Assembly (NCBI RefSeq): GCF_040412425.1
Contig: NC_089788.1
Span: 69,853,720 to 69,917,719 of the forward strand
Length of the DNA: 64,000 nt
Reading direction: 5' to 3'
From: Macrobrachium rosenbergii
Taxonomy: Eukaryota > Arthropoda > Malacostraca > Decapoda > Palaemonidae
The translations under genes were made by a program, and so were the position numbers. Under the pieces are notes generated by a model. It did not search any database, was not told the origin of the DNA, and saw only the letters and a list, made by a program, of their open reading frames with translations. Positions 47,401 through 61,140 of this stretch are shown piece after piece. Numbering within the stretch: position 1 is the stretch's first letter; each line of letters opens with the position of its first letter.

Positions 47401-48150
47401 TGCATGAGGTTCATTTCTCTCAGAAATATAAATATTTGCAAAGGGAAAGGTGCATCAGGGGCAATTCATTCAGAAATATAAATATTTGCAAAGGGAAAAG
47501 TGCATCAGGTTCATTTCACTCAGAAATATAAATATTTGCAAAGGGAAAGGTGCATCAAGGGCATTTCACCCAGAAATATAAATATTTCCAAAGGGAAAAG
47601 TGCATCAGGTTCATTTCACTCAGAAATATAAATATTTCCAAAGGGAAAGGTGCATCAGGGGCATTTCGCTCAGAAATATAAATATTTCCAAAGGGAAAGG
47701 TACATCAGGTTCATTTCACTCAGAAATATAAATATTTGCAAAGGGAAAGGTGCATCAGGGGAATTTCACTCAGAAATATAAATATTTGCAAAGGGAAAGG
47801 TACATCAGGTTCATTTCACTCAGAAATATAAATATTTGCAAAGGGAAAGGTGCATCAGGGGCATTTCGCGCAGAAATATAAATATTTGCAAAGAGAAGGG
47901 TGCATGATGGTCATTTCACCCAGAAATATAAATATTTGCGAAGGGAAAGGTACATCAGGTTCATTTCACTCAGAAATATAAATATTTGCAAAGGGAAAGG
48001 TGCATCAGGGGCATTTCACTCAGAAATATAAATATTTGCAAAGGGAAAGGTGCATGATGGTCATTTCACTCAGAAATATAAATATTTGCAAAGAGAAGGG
48101 TGCATCAGGGTCATTTCACTCAGAAATATAAATATTTGCAAAGGGAAGTG
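47401..48150. repeat. satellite-like array: 15 x exactly 50 bp
   Basis: Every unit is 50 bp without indels: TGCATCAGGTTCATTTCACT, CAGAAATATAAATATTTGCA, AAGGGAAAGG. Variants alternate in a regular order (see findings). The AAATATAAATATTT core is weakly palindromic. There is no open frame. Confidence 0.97.
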
Positions 48151-48491
48151 AGAGTACAGGTCTCACATTATATACGTCTTGATCTGAATAAGTAAAGTCT
48201 AGAACAGGCACATGTTTAATTTAGCACTCAAACAATGAACGCATTCGTAGAAAGGTTGGGGCTTCCATGAGATAATTCCTCGTCCCTCCTTTGTGGAACC
48301 ATTCCACTGGGTATTCTCCCGGTATTAATGGAACCAGGCTAAATTTAGAATGGGGTCTTCATGAAACCCTGTTGTTAAGCCTTAATTTCATGAAAGAGAA
48401 AATAAAGTTTTTGTTATGGAGAACTTGGTTATACAGTACATTTAAAAATGAGAATGTTTTTTTTTTATTGAGAACTTGGTTGTTAAGTATA

Positions 48492-48752
48492 TCGTAGTTT
48501 AACCAGACCACTGAAATGATTAACAGCTCTCCTAGGGCTGGCCCGAAGAATTAGATTTATTTTACGTGACTAAGAACCAACTGGTTACCTAGCAACGGGA
48601 CCTACAGCTTATTGTGGAATCCGAACCACATTATAGCAAGAAATGAATTTCTATCCCCAGAAATTCCTCTTATTCTTCATTGGCCTGTCGGAGATTCGAA
48701 CTCGCGGCCAGCAGAGTGCTAGCTGAGAACGGAACCCACCCTCCCAACGAGG
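48492..48752 (-). repeat. tRNA-derived SINE 1
   Basis: On the minus strand the head contains GTTCTCAGCTAGCA (Box A-like, 48719-48732) and GAGTTCGAATC (Box B, 48693-48703), followed by a tail of about 190 bp ending GAGAGCTGTTAATC. I recall this as a common decapod SINE family. A 3' piece of the SINE-like family (48766-48832) lies beside it. Confidence 0.75.
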
Positions 48753-48765
48753 AACTTTGCCTTTC

Positions 48766-48832
48766 AGAATGACCTCATAGGTCCTAGCGCTTGGCCGTTG
48801 GGGGTAAATTTTATATTCCATTCCATTCCATT
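48766..48832 (+). repeat. SINE-like dispersed repeat, 3' end fragment
   Basis: GAATGACCTCATAGGTCCTA and GCTTGGCCGTTGGGGGTAAA followed by ATTCC pentamers. Confidence 0.7.
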
Positions 48833-49139
48833 CTTAGCTTGGGGATCAAATCTGGGACCTCTCATCGGTAAGATGGGGAAAAATTGAATGGTTTGGGAAT
48901 CGATGCGCTTGTACTGAACATTTTTTAGTAGGCGTGTTAAAGGGGCCCTTGTATTGTAAGTGCTCTGCTCAGGGGGATCATCCACGATTCAGCAGTCGAC
49001 AGTATGAACGTGCATACGCAATATATGCGTACTTAGCTTCGCGTTGTAAGTTAAGTAGCCTACATTACCTACGTATCTGGTGAAAGTCACCAACAGATTC
49101 TAATCGGCACGCAATCACGTGTGGAACAGAAATAAATTT

Positions 49140-49216
49140 TTGACTCACATCAGGATCGAACCCAGGTCTCTCAATTGAAAGGCAAGGACGCTGCCGACTG
49201 AACTACACCCGACGTA
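49140..49216 (-). repeat. tRNA-derived SINE 2 head
   Basis: On the minus strand TAGTTCAGTCGG (Box A) and GGGTTCGATCC (Box B, 49153-49163) are spaced as in a tRNA; the CTTTCAA segment sits where an anticodon loop would be, so a tRNA-Glu-like origin is possible. Its 5' end abuts (CA)n/(AT)n. Confidence 0.75.
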
Positions 49217-49220
49217 AGTC

Positions 49221-49238
49221 CCACACACACACACACAC

Positions 49239-49321
<83 letters not shown>
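49221..49321. repeat. (CA)n(AT)n compound microsatellite
   Basis: CA run at 49221-49239, AT run at 49240-49321. Confidence 0.95.
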
Positions 49322-49326
<5 letters not shown>

Positions 49327-49599
49327 CACATATAACTGCATATTACTGTCATGTGAATACGTATAATACTGAACAGCGTTCAATTCCATAATGATAATGT
49401 ACGAATCCCTTTCGAGGTCCACACGGTCAGTATTTTCAGTATCTCTCGCTGCTACGACACGTGTTCTCTTATGGTAATTTTGTCGTCCCCTGTGTTACGC
49501 CAGCTGCAGTTTGTGACTGGGCAAAGGTGTCCCGTAGGCCTCGGGACGGATGGAGGTTACTATACTATGATAACTGTTTCGTTCGCCCTTTACTTGGTA

Positions 49600-50095
49600 G
49601 AAAATTGTTTTTCATTTTCAAAATCCTAATTGAGACGGGTGGGGTGAGAAGTTCTCTACTGTGATACTGCTTTCGTTCTCATTTTCCTTGGTAGAAAATT
49701 GCTTTTCTTCGTTCTCATTTTCCGTTGTAGAAAATTGCTTTCTTCTTTCTCATTGTCCTTGGTAGAAAATTGCTTTTCATTTTCAAAATCCTAATTGAGA
49801 AGGATGGGATAAGAAGTTCTCTACTATGATACTGTTCCGTGTGCATTTTCCTTGGTAGAAAATTGCTTTTCTTCGTTCTCATTTTCCTTGGTAGAAATTT
49901 GTTTTCTTCTTTCTCATTGTCCTTGGTAGAAAATTGCTTTTCATTTTCAAAATCCTAATTGAGACGGTTGTGGTAAGTTCTCTACCGTGATAACCTATGC
50001 CCCTTTCGTTATTTCCTTGCTGTAAAATTGTTTTTCATTTTCAAAATCCTAATTGAGACGGATGGGGTGAGTTCTCTACTACTGCTGCTTCTTTA
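49600..50095. repeat. nested tandem repeat
   Basis: A larger unit (TTTTCATTTTCAAAATCCTA, ATTGAGACGGATGGGGTGAG, AAGTTCTCTACTATGATACT) contains a smaller one (CTCATTTTCCTTGGTAGAAA, ATTGCTTTTCTTCGTT) that itself varies from one to three copies per large unit. Confidence 0.8.
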
Positions 50096-50532
50096 ATAGA
50101 AAATTTATTTTTCATCTTCAGCCTGCTAATACAAATATTCTGTTGTTTGTGCATCAGGTTAGTTTTTCATCAAGCTATATAAAAGTAGTTACTGGTGTCT
50201 GTTACTGTATATTCTTATGTTCAAGAATTATTGGTTATTTATTAAGAATATTTGTTATGAATCAGTCGGCCGATGGTGTCTTATTCTCAAACATTCCAAG
50301 TTCTATGCATGTTGATGTTGGGATTTTAACAATAATAATAATAAAATAATAATTATTATTATTGTTGTTGTAAGAGGTTTTTACATAGAAGACGGTTGAA
50401 AAGGCGACAGATATAGAAAAATAAATCAATCAACAAATCTATGTATACTTTCAGTGACAGAAATACGAGTCAGGAATTCAACTGGGCAGGACCCTGAGTA
50501 ATATGGTGTGCTCCTCTTTGGGGGGGCGGGTG

Positions 50533-50848
50533 GGGTTGGTAGTGCCTTCAGTGCACCTCGTGCGATGCACTGTAGGCATTACTTCAGGTTCTTTGCAGCG
50601 TGCCTTCAGCCCCTAGCTGCAACCCCTTTCGTTCCTTTGACTGTACCTTCTTTCATATTCTCTTTCTTCTGTATTACTTTCCACCCTCTCCTAATAGTTG
50701 ATCCATAGTGCAACTGCGAGGTTTTCCTGCTGTTACGCCTTTCAAACCTTTTACTGTCAGTTTCCGTTTCAGCGCTGAACGACCTCATAGGTCCTTGTTC
50801 TTGGCCTTTGACCTAAATTCTGCATTCGATTCAGTTCAGTATAGTGTG
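50533..50848 (+). repeat. SINE-like dispersed repeat, copy 4
   Basis: Full-length copy from GTAGTGCCTTCAGTGCACCT to GGCCTTTGACCTAAATTCTG and a short ATTCGATTCAGTTCAG tail. Confidence 0.75.
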
Positions 50849-51142
50849 CTCCGCTTCTTATATCCGGATTCAGGAGTAAAATCGTCTGTCCTGATAAATT
50901 AACTTTTCAATCCCCAGAAGTATCCGTCATCATCACCACACCCATTAAGAAGTGTTCTGTTTGTTTACGTTCTTGTAATTATTTGTTGGGTCTCTGTGTG
51001 CACCATTAATAGCTAGTGTATTATTCTTTAGTTGTTGCTTTGATTGGATGCTTTCTGTTAATTGATTTACTATTTTACCATTAACTCAAGTATTCGAGGG
51101 TCTTGTATTTTGTGATAAAGTTCCGGCTGAATGAGAATTATG

Positions 51143-51232
<90 letters not shown>

Positions 51233-51353
51233 GTATGTATGCGTGTGTGTGTGTATGTGTGCATATGATGTATATTTGAATCGTGGTGTACGCCTGTCCT
51301 AATTCCATAGAAACCATCATGAAAAGTTTCCTGCAGGTATGAACTGTGCAGAG

Positions 51354-51411
<58 letters not shown>
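51143..51411. repeat. (AT)n(GTAT)n and nearby (GA)n
   Basis: AT run 51143-51220, GTAT repeats to 51240, GT-rich segment, then GA run 51357-51411. Confidence 0.95.
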
Positions 51412-51414
<3 letters not shown>

Positions 51415-51544
51415 CGCAGGGATATGGAACAGGCGGGGCAACTTGGGGACGATGAGTACAAACAGCTGTTCGTCGTTTTCGTCGTCGCCCCTGCCGCTGT
51501 TTGCCGCCGCTGCATGCAGGCGAAATGTTCTTGGCGCCGCCAGG

Positions 51545-51641
51545 GCTCGTGGGCTCTCTCTCTCTCTCTCTCTCTTCCCTTTAATATTAGCAGAGAATTT
51601 TACCCGTAGTCGAATCTTTCTTTTTCTAGACAATTTAAGGC

Positions 51642-51704
<63 letters not shown>

Positions 51705-51763
51705 GAATATTAGCAGAGGATTTTACCCGTAGTCGAATCATTCTTTTATAGACAATTTAAGGC

Positions 51764-51842
<79 letters not shown>

Positions 51843-51897
51843 TTCAGCAGAGAATTTACCCATAGTCGAATCTTTTTTTATATAAATAATTTAATGA

Positions 51898-51958
<61 letters not shown>
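51545..51958. repeat. tandem macro-unit with embedded (CT)n tracts
   Basis: Three to four copies of AATATTAGCAGAGAATTTTA, CCCGTAGTCGAATC, GACAATTTAAGGCTTC alternate with CT runs at 51554, 51644-51700, 51768-51836 and 51900-51956. The layout is the same as at 30.2-30.7 kb but the spacer is unrelated. Confidence 0.85.
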
Positions 51959-52014
51959 GGGTGCGTGGTAATCCTCGCCATCCCCTTGGGAACGTGGTAA
52001 TCCTTACTTTTATC

Positions 52015-52545
52015 CCTCTGGGTATGTGTTGCCGTTCCTGTGGGTAATGGTTATAATCCGTGCTATTCGCCCTGGGGCACATGGCAGCCCCTACCATTCC
52101 CCATGGGGTACAAGGCAGCCCCAGCCATTTCTCCTGGGGTACATCGTTGCCCCTGCCATCTCCCCTCGGGTACATAGCAGCCCGAACTATTCACCCTGGG
52201 GTACATGGCAGCCCCTGCCATTACCCCTGGGGTACATGGCAGCCCCAGCCATTCCCCCTGGGGTACATGGCAGCCCCAGCCATTACCCCTGGGGTACATG
52301 GCAGCCCCAGCCATTACCCCTGGGGTACATGGCAGCCCCAGCCATTTTCCCTGGGGTACATGGCAGCCCCAGTCATTCCCCTGGGGTACATGGCTGCCCC
52401 AGCTATTCACCCTGGGGTACATGGCAGCCCCAGTCATTCCCCCTGGGGTACATGGCAGCCCCAGTCATTCCCCCTGGGGTACATGGCAGCCCCAGTCATT
52501 CCCCTGGGGTACATGGCAGCCCCAGCCCCAGCTAACCATTCCGTT
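52015..52545. repeat. minisatellite, 31-bp unit x about 17
   Basis: The unit GGGGTACATGGCAGCCCCAG + CCATTCCCCCT repeats every 31 bp (occasionally 30). Because 31 is not a multiple of three and the unit has no stop, all forward frames and at least one reverse frame stay open, giving Pro/Gly/Trp-rich pseudo-proteins up to 169 residues. I treat these as artefacts. Confidence 0.95.
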
Positions 52546-53925
52546 GGGTAAGTGATAGTCTGTGCTAACTCTCGGGTGTATGGTAATTCCTGATGTCATT
52601 TAGGTAACTCTGATCTTTGTAATCCTTGGTACTTGTTATTAATCGTTAATTCTTTCCCTCCTGTATATATGTTAGTCCTTGTCCCAGGTGGCGTGCCCCC
52701 TTCCCTCCCCCTCTGCCTATCCTGCTGGGCACGCCAATCATTTGGTATCATCCCCCACCTGTGTGGTATCTGGCAATCCTCCTGGTTCTTGTTATCGCTT
52801 ATTGTCTTCCTGTTCTTGTTTATCGCGTGTTATCCTTTTCGGGACATGTTCTCCCTTTTTGTCAGGGAATGTGTTCATTTTAAGTCTTTGGAGTACGCGG
52901 TCTGTTTATTTTTCTTAACGTCTTTGGTACGTGTTCATCGTGTTCTTTTTTGTCCTGTGATATGTGTTATGATGCCAGATTTATCCTCCAGGATACGTTT
53001 CATCATTCTATTCCTTTTTTAACTTGTTACAGCCGCCATTATTGACACTAAACTTTCTTAAGTCAATTAACCTCTCGTAGTTAGCTCCATATTCGTTTTT
53101 GGTGCATTTTATCTTTTATACGCTTTTATTTCTCACTGTTCTCTTGTGGTTTTTTTAACCGTTTCGTGCTATCATTCTGACTGCATACTTTGTTGCTATC
53201 GTTCCATATTCCTGCTGTAAAATGATTCATCAAGAGGACAAATATTCTTCATAGATTAGGATAACAGATACTAATAACTGTTGTAATCGTTCACTGAAGA
53301 ACACTGCTTCTCAAAAACACGCACTTCCTCCTAAGGGGCTGTCTTTCCAAGGTAAGGTTAATCAGTCTCCTTTCCCTTCAGCTTGCCAGAAAGAGGAGCT
53401 TCCCTGGGTGTTATTTATGGCGTGTAGTTGTGCAATTGTGTTTGAAAAGGTGGGTTTCATCCCACCTCCGATGAGTCGGGTGAACGGAAAATTGTGGGCG
53501 GACGGATATGCGACCGTATACTGCATCCGTTTGAGGTGCCCAATTTCCATGTGAAAGATTAAGGGAGGGCTAACCTTTACCTGGTCATGTCTGACTTTAA
53601 TAAAAAATGAAAAAAAGAGCAAAAATGAATTTTTAACCTTAGAGAGAAACATATAAGATGTTCTCAAATTGGTCTTCATATTGCAAGATATTCAAGGTGG
53701 CTTGAAGCTACCAGGAACTGTCTGTTCCTCGGGTGTTTCTGCCCCTCCTCCACCAGATGTTGGAATCCTCTTCCTGCCATCATTTCTCTTTGATTATTAT
53801 AATCTCTTCTAAAATATAGGCAAGTCTGTTGCTTGTCCTTCCGTCCCACTCACTCGCTTCGCCCTCGATCTTGCTCGAAGTGTACCAGGTAGGATATCTC
53901 TCTGAGGGTTGGAAGTTTCGTCTCT
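52546..53925. other. non-coding stretch
   Basis: T-rich, no gene recognised. The open frames at 52633-53022 and 53362-53679 have no motif. Confidence 0.4.
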
Positions 53926-54328
53926 GTTTTAATTTTCTGCAAATGAAAACTGTTTTGCCGGCTTTGTCTGTCCGTCAGCACTTTTTTTATTTCCGCCCGC
54001 AGATCTGAAAAACTACTTAGGTTAGTGGGTTGCAAATTTGTATGTTAATCATCGACACTCCAATCATCAGACATAACAAATTGCAGCCCTCTAGGCTCAA
54101 TAGTTGTTATTTTATGTAAAGTCAAAGTTAGCCAGAATCGTGCTTTTGGCAATTATATAGGATAGGCCACCTCCGGCCCTTGTTTAAAGTTTCATGGACC
54201 GCGGTTCATACAGAATTATACTGATACCACCGAAAGATGGATCTGTTTTCGGTGGCCTTGATTATACGCTGTAGCGGGTGTACAGAAAACTCGATGGAGC
54301 CGAAGAAACTTCGTCACATTTTTTACTT
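53926..54328 (+). repeat. hairpin-rich 390-bp dispersed repeat, copy 4
   Basis: Full length and the most diverged copy. The central stem has several mismatches, while the ACCGAAAGATGGATCTGTTTTCGGT hairpin region is well kept. Confidence 0.85.
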
Positions 54329-54657
54329 GTTATTATTGACGTCGCGTTTTTCAATCAAGAAAGTCAAGTTATACATTGTATTACATAGGCTTTGCCAAAT
54401 ATGCAAGCCATATCAAAGGGAATGCCTCGACGAGGTAATCCTCACCCGACTGGGTGAAACCGTTCATAAGTTGTTCTCTCTGAGTGCGTGTTAGGCGGGA
54501 TGCTCGCAAAATTGTGCTTCTGTTGACCTGAGAAATGAATGAAGTACCTGGTAGCTTGTCTGTGGCGGACTGTAGTCAGAATGAAGAAAAAGTTATATCA
54601 GCATGCTCGTGAATGTCTGACTGGAAACATACTTGAGCCAGTCTTACTGAAGTAAAT

Positions 54658-55626
<969 letters not shown>

Positions 55627-55676
<50 letters not shown>
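55627..55676. repeat. (CT)n microsatellite
   Basis: About 50 bp of CT repeat. Confidence 0.95.
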
Positions 55677-55678
<2 letters not shown>

Positions 55679-56023
55679 AGGCTTGAATCTCCTGTTTCTT
55701 CCAGGAAAAAATAATGACGCGAAACGAAAACTGGGTAAAGGGAACTTTGCAATGTGCGATCTCCGAAATGTTTCCCTTTAGGGGAGGGGGTGTCGGGGGG
55801 CGGGACCCCTATAGTAGGGATGTGGAGTGGGCCCCCCATCCTCCCCGCCACGTCCACTTCACCCCCTCCCCCGTCCACCGGAAGGCCATCTTTATTAAAC
55901 AATCTGCCGCGTTGTTATCATCGTCGTCGGGCAGACATTTTACGAGCCCCCTCGAATCCCCTTCCTTCCGAAGCGATGTCGCTGGATTTGTCGTTTTCCT
56001 TTTTTTTTTCCCTCTTTCAATTT

Positions 56024-56359
<336 letters not shown>

Positions 56360-56471
56360 GGCAATTGTAGTTTTTGGCCTATTATGAAATGGACACCTTC
56401 CAAAAAATTGGTAATTTTTGTGATTCTTTTTGCTTACATTACAGTCATTAGATATCTGTGGTGTGCTCCTA

Positions 56472-56877
56472 CTTTTAGTTTTCTGTAAAAGAAAACTTGT
56501 GCCGGCTTTGTCTGTCCGTCCGCACTTTTTCTGTCCGCGCTTTTTTATGTCTGCCCACTGATCTTAAAAAACTACTGAGGCTAGAGGGCTGCAAATTGGT
56601 AAGATGATCATCCACCCTCCTAATCATCGAACGTACCAAATTGCAGCCCCCTAGCATCAGTAGTTTTTATTTTATTCAAGTTTAAAGTTAGCCATAATCG
56701 TGCATCTGGCAACGATATGTAGGACAGGCCACCACCGGGCCCTGGTTAAAGTTTCATGAGCCGCGGTTCATTCAGCATTATACCGAGACCACCGAAAGAT
56801 AGATCTATTTTGTGTGGCTTTGATCATATGATGTACAGAGAACTCGATTGCGCAGAAGAAACTTCGGCACATTTTTT
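56472..56877 (+). repeat. hairpin-rich 390-bp dispersed repeat, copy 5
   Basis: Full length. Central stem arms at 56571-56601 and 56634-56664 pair over about 30 bp with a loop of about 32 bp. Confidence 0.88.
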
Positions 56878-57301
56878 AATTTTTTTTATATCCTTTTTTT
56901 ATTTTCTTCCTTTGGATGTTTTTATCGTTTATTATTTTCTGAAGATTTGAATTTTCTCGTTCTGGTAAGTTGGGGGTGGCGGTGATTTCCTTATTATTAG
57001 TGTTGTAACTGACTTTGAATTGTCACTTTATTTTTGGATGAATTGTCACTTTGTTTTTTGGATATCTCATTATTTCTTTATATTTAAAGTTTTTTTTTTT
57101 TTCATTTTTTCCGTATGATGACCTTTTGGATTAAGCAGCCAGATAATGTGAACAATATGAATAATTATTTACACTAATTATAGACACAAAGTTATCATTA
57201 GTATTTTCAAATTATATGTCAGATTTTGTCAGATTTTAATTTAGCCATGTCATTCTGTGTGGTTTTATCTTGGTTGATATAAAAAAATATTTATTTTCCA
57301 G

Positions 57302-57662
57302 TTTTAGTTTTCTGTAAAAGAAAACTGCTGTGCCGGCTTTGTCTGTCCGTCCGTCGCACTTTTTTTCTGTCCGCCCTCTGGTCTTAAAAACTACTGAGGC
57401 CAGAGGGCTGCAAATTGGTATGGTGATCATCCACCCTCCAATCATCAAACATACCAAAATGCGCCCTCTAGCCTCAGTAGCCTTTATTTCGTGTAAGGTT
57501 AAATTTAGCCATAATCGTGCTTCTGGCAACGTTATAGGATAGACCACAACCGGGCCGTGGTTAAAGCCTAGATCACCGAAAGATAGATCTGTTTTCGGTG
57601 GCCTTGATAATGCAATGTACAGAAAACTCGATTGCACTGGAAAAACTTTGGCGCATTTTTTT
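57302..57662 (+). repeat. hairpin-rich 390-bp dispersed repeat, copy 6
   Basis: Near full length, with a deletion of the GGGCCGCGGCTCATACAGCA segment before the ACCGAAAGATAGATCTG hairpin. Confidence 0.88.
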
Positions 57663-57699
57663 ACTTGTTAACATTTGAGTCAAATCTCTCTTTTTCGTA

Positions 57700-58365
57700 C
57701 AGTAGTTTTTTTTATTTTATAATGCTTCCTTCCTAGTGTTTCTTTTCTCATATATTTGTAAAAAGTCTATTTTATTGGTGTGCGTTATGGGTTTATTTCC
57801 CTTCATTGAATGTTTTACCGTTTTTACATTTTATAATGTGTCCTTTATATGTTTGTTTTTCTCGTGCATTTTGAAAAGTATAATAATTTGCATTACGGCC
57901 CTAATTCATTTCCAGAATTTTTCACCGTGTGAACATTTTATAAGAGTCCTTTGTATGTTAGCTATTATCATACATCTTAAAAATTGTATTTGCTTGCATT
58001 ACGGCTTAAATTCCCTTTATAGAACTTTTTTTACCGATTTTACATTTTATAATAGTTCCTTTGTATGTTTGCTTTCCTCATATTTTGAAAAGTATACTGA
58101 TTTGCATTATGGCTCTAATTCCCTTTATAGAATTTTTTACAGTTTTTACATTTTATAATAGCTCATTCTTACAAATGTTTGCTTTTTCTCATGTATTTTA
58201 AAAATTAAATTGCTTGCTTTATGGCTCTAGTTCCCTACATAGAATTATTTACAGTTTTTGCATTTTATAATAGCTCATTTGTTAGCCCCTTTGTATGTTT
58301 TCTTTTCTCATACATTTTAAAAATATATTGTAAAGCTTTATGGCTCTAACTCCCTTTATAGATTT
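57700..58365. repeat. minisatellite, about 105-bp unit x 6
   Basis: TTTACATTTTATAATAGTCC, TTTGTATGTTTGCTTTTCTC, ATACATTTTGAAAAGTATA, TTTGCATTATGGCTCTAATT, CCCTTTATAGAATTTTTTAC recurs with moderate decay. Confidence 0.8.
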
Positions 58366-58588
58366 TTTCGGCGCAATAGAAAGAAAAGTCCATTCGTCTT
58401 GATGCTCTCTCGAACTTCTTCAGCAACCGAATTTCATTCATAAGTTCCCCGGAAGAGATGAGGCGGTACAGGAGATAAATTTTGATCGCCGTCGGAGACC
58501 TGAACACCTCCTCTTGACGGTCGCGTCCGTTGCCTCCTTGCGTGTGCACGTTGTCGCGGTCGTATTGCACTGTATGCATATTGCTCAC
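58346..58588 (-). other. open frame of uncertain status
   Basis: An 80-codon minus-strand frame in locally GC-balanced, non-repetitive sequence. It contains a charged helical-looking stretch (SSGELMNEIRLLKKFERASR). I recognise no family. It partly overlaps the end of the 105-bp array, which argues against a real gene at its C terminus. Confidence 0.2.
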
Positions 58589-58689
58589 TGTGTGTATGTG
58601 TGTGTGCGTGTGCGCGCGCGCTTGTGGCCGCGCCCGAAAGTAGCGTTGTTGTTCATTCTTGATATTGTTTCGTTTTGACTCTGATTATT

Positions 58690-58830
58690 TGTAATTTCAA
58701 GAAGTATATATATGTATGTATATACACACAATTATATGTGTATGTATATGTATATATATATATATATACACATACATACATACATACATACATACATACA
58801 TACATACATACATACATACATAGATACATA
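58690..58830. repeat. (AT)n and (CATA)n compound microsatellite
   Basis: TATATG/TATATA runs followed by a CATA tetramer array to about 58820. Confidence 0.95.
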
Positions 58831-59234
58831 CATACACCCACAAATTTAAACTCAGGAAATAGAACATCAATGCTAAACTCCTCAACTTTTTTTTTTTATG
58901 AAGAGGCAGCACAATAAAGAACATTTACATAAATACAAGTTAACTAAGATATAAGACGATAGTAGTAGATGATAGCAGTATACATTTGACTTAAAACTTG
59001 ACAGTGAACATAAATTATATTAATAGTAATCACTGTTATTACCTTTTTGCCTAAAAAATAAGTATATTATCTTTTTGATAACTTATGTTTATAGAAATTG
59101 TCTGTTATTACTTTTCTCGGCCTGATGATGGATGTAGAATTCTCGAAAGGTTGTTAGTAATAATGGATGCTGGAGATTTTAGCTCGTGTTCCTCTCTTTG
59201 TTCTGAATCGAATTTATTAATGGAAAAAGTATTC

Positions 59235-59236
<2 letters not shown>

Positions 59237-59308
<72 letters not shown>

Positions 59309-59463
59309 TTATTAAAACATTCCTAAGGCTAACAATGCGAATATAAATAATAATTATTTATCGATCTATCTATCTATTTATCTGTCTATATCTATATATA
59401 GATATATATTATATGGTTTATATTCGACTTGTTAGAATATTACGAATGTTTTAATAAATTTCC
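59237..59463. repeat. (AT)n next to a foldback
   Basis: AT run at 59237-59305, then arm AAATTTATTAAAACATTC (from 59306) whose complement lies at 59417-59461. The loop contains TATC and further AT repeats. Confidence 0.8.
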
Positions 59464-59704
59464 ATCGTTTTTTTAATCATTATTCGGCAAATTGGGGAAG
59501 AGTATTACCGGACAGTTTGATAACCTGTCTCAAATTAATTGGGGATGTCTAGTTTTTCAACAAGTGAAATTAATAGCTAATGTTCGCTGGAGTCTGTTTC
59601 GCCGTCGATGACCCTTGGTTTTGTGACGCCAGTTATTCCTATTAATTCAGTCGTCGCCGATGCCTGGTAGTCGTCTCCAGGTCGTCTGCCTTAGCTCATA
59701 TTGC

Positions 59705-60260
59705 CGCTTTCGTTCGTGGGTAGTTGTCGTTCCTGGGGAGTCGTCGTTCATGGTTGGTAGTCGTCATGTCATTTGTGGAGTCGTCGTTCATGGGTGGTAG
59801 TCGTTCGTGGGGAGTAGTCGTTCCTGGGTAGTCGTCGTTCATGGGTGGTAGTCGTTTCTGGGTACTCGTCGTTTCGTGGGTAGTCGTTTCTGGGTACTCG
59901 TCGTTTCGTGGGTAGTCGTTCATGGGTGGTGGTCGTTTCTTGGTACTCATCAGTTTGTGGGTAGTCGTCGTTCATGGGTGGTAGTCGTTCCTAGGTACTC
60001 ATCATATTGTGGGTAGTCGTCGTTCATGGGTGGTAGTCATTCCTGGGTACTCATCGGTTCGTGGGTGGTAGTCGTTCATGGGTGGTAGTCGTTCCTGTGT
60101 ACTCATCATTTCGTGGGTAGTCGCCGTTCATGGATACTCGTCGTTTCGTGGGTAGTCGTTCCTGTGTATTCATCATTTCGTGGGTAGTCGTCGTTCCATG
60201 GTAGCCGTCGTTCATGGGTGGTAGTCGTTCCTGGGCGCTCACACCGTTTCGTGGCTAGTC
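59705..60260. repeat. GT-rich minisatellite, 15-18 bp units
   Basis: Sub-units GTCGTTCATGGGTGGTA, GTCGTTCCTGGGTACTC and GTCGTTTCGTGGGTA recur more than 30 times. The plus strand is strongly G+T biased. Thr/Asn/Glu-rich minus-strand frames are artefacts. Confidence 0.9.
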
Positions 60261-60713
60261 GTCGTACGCGTAGCACTTGGAAGTCGTTAAAAATGGGGTG
60301 CACAGCTGCAAGCAATTTAGATAAAACAGGAGATTAACAAGGTTATAAACAACACCGAAACCGATACTTTTCGGTGGGCGAGAGGGTTATGGGACCCAGG
60401 TGGTGGACACCGGGGACCGGTGATTTCGGGGGGGGGGAATGGGAGTTTCTGGTGGGTTTTGTTGGGAGGAAGGGAATGGATGTAGGATATTTTGGAAGAC
60501 CAAGAGGAGGTGGGAGATGGGACAGGAAGCTGATGATGGTAGTTTGCAGGAAGGAAGGAAGGAAGGAAGAGAGAGAAAGAGGAGGAGGAAGTGATGGAGA
60601 GCCATGATGTTTAACGGGATGGCGAATGCTGAAGGTGATAAGATGGGAATTTCACTTTCAGTTCTGATGATGGAATTTGATGCTGCTCTTGTCAAGAAGG
60701 AGAGTTGGCTTCA

Positions 60714-61140
<427 letters not shown>

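Noticed and set aside
51070..51741. 223-residue minus-strand frame
   Set aside because: Built from (GA)n, (CT)n and (AT)n repeats with only a short non-repetitive middle. No recognisable domain.
52026..52555. Pro/Gly/Trp-rich proteins of up to 169 residues
   Set aside because: They follow from a stop-free 31-bp tandem unit and exist in several frames and on both strands.
59696..60315. Thr/Asn/Glu/Arg-rich repeats as a secreted repeat protein
   Set aside because: Open in overlapping frames because of the short tandem unit. No signal peptide or stable start.
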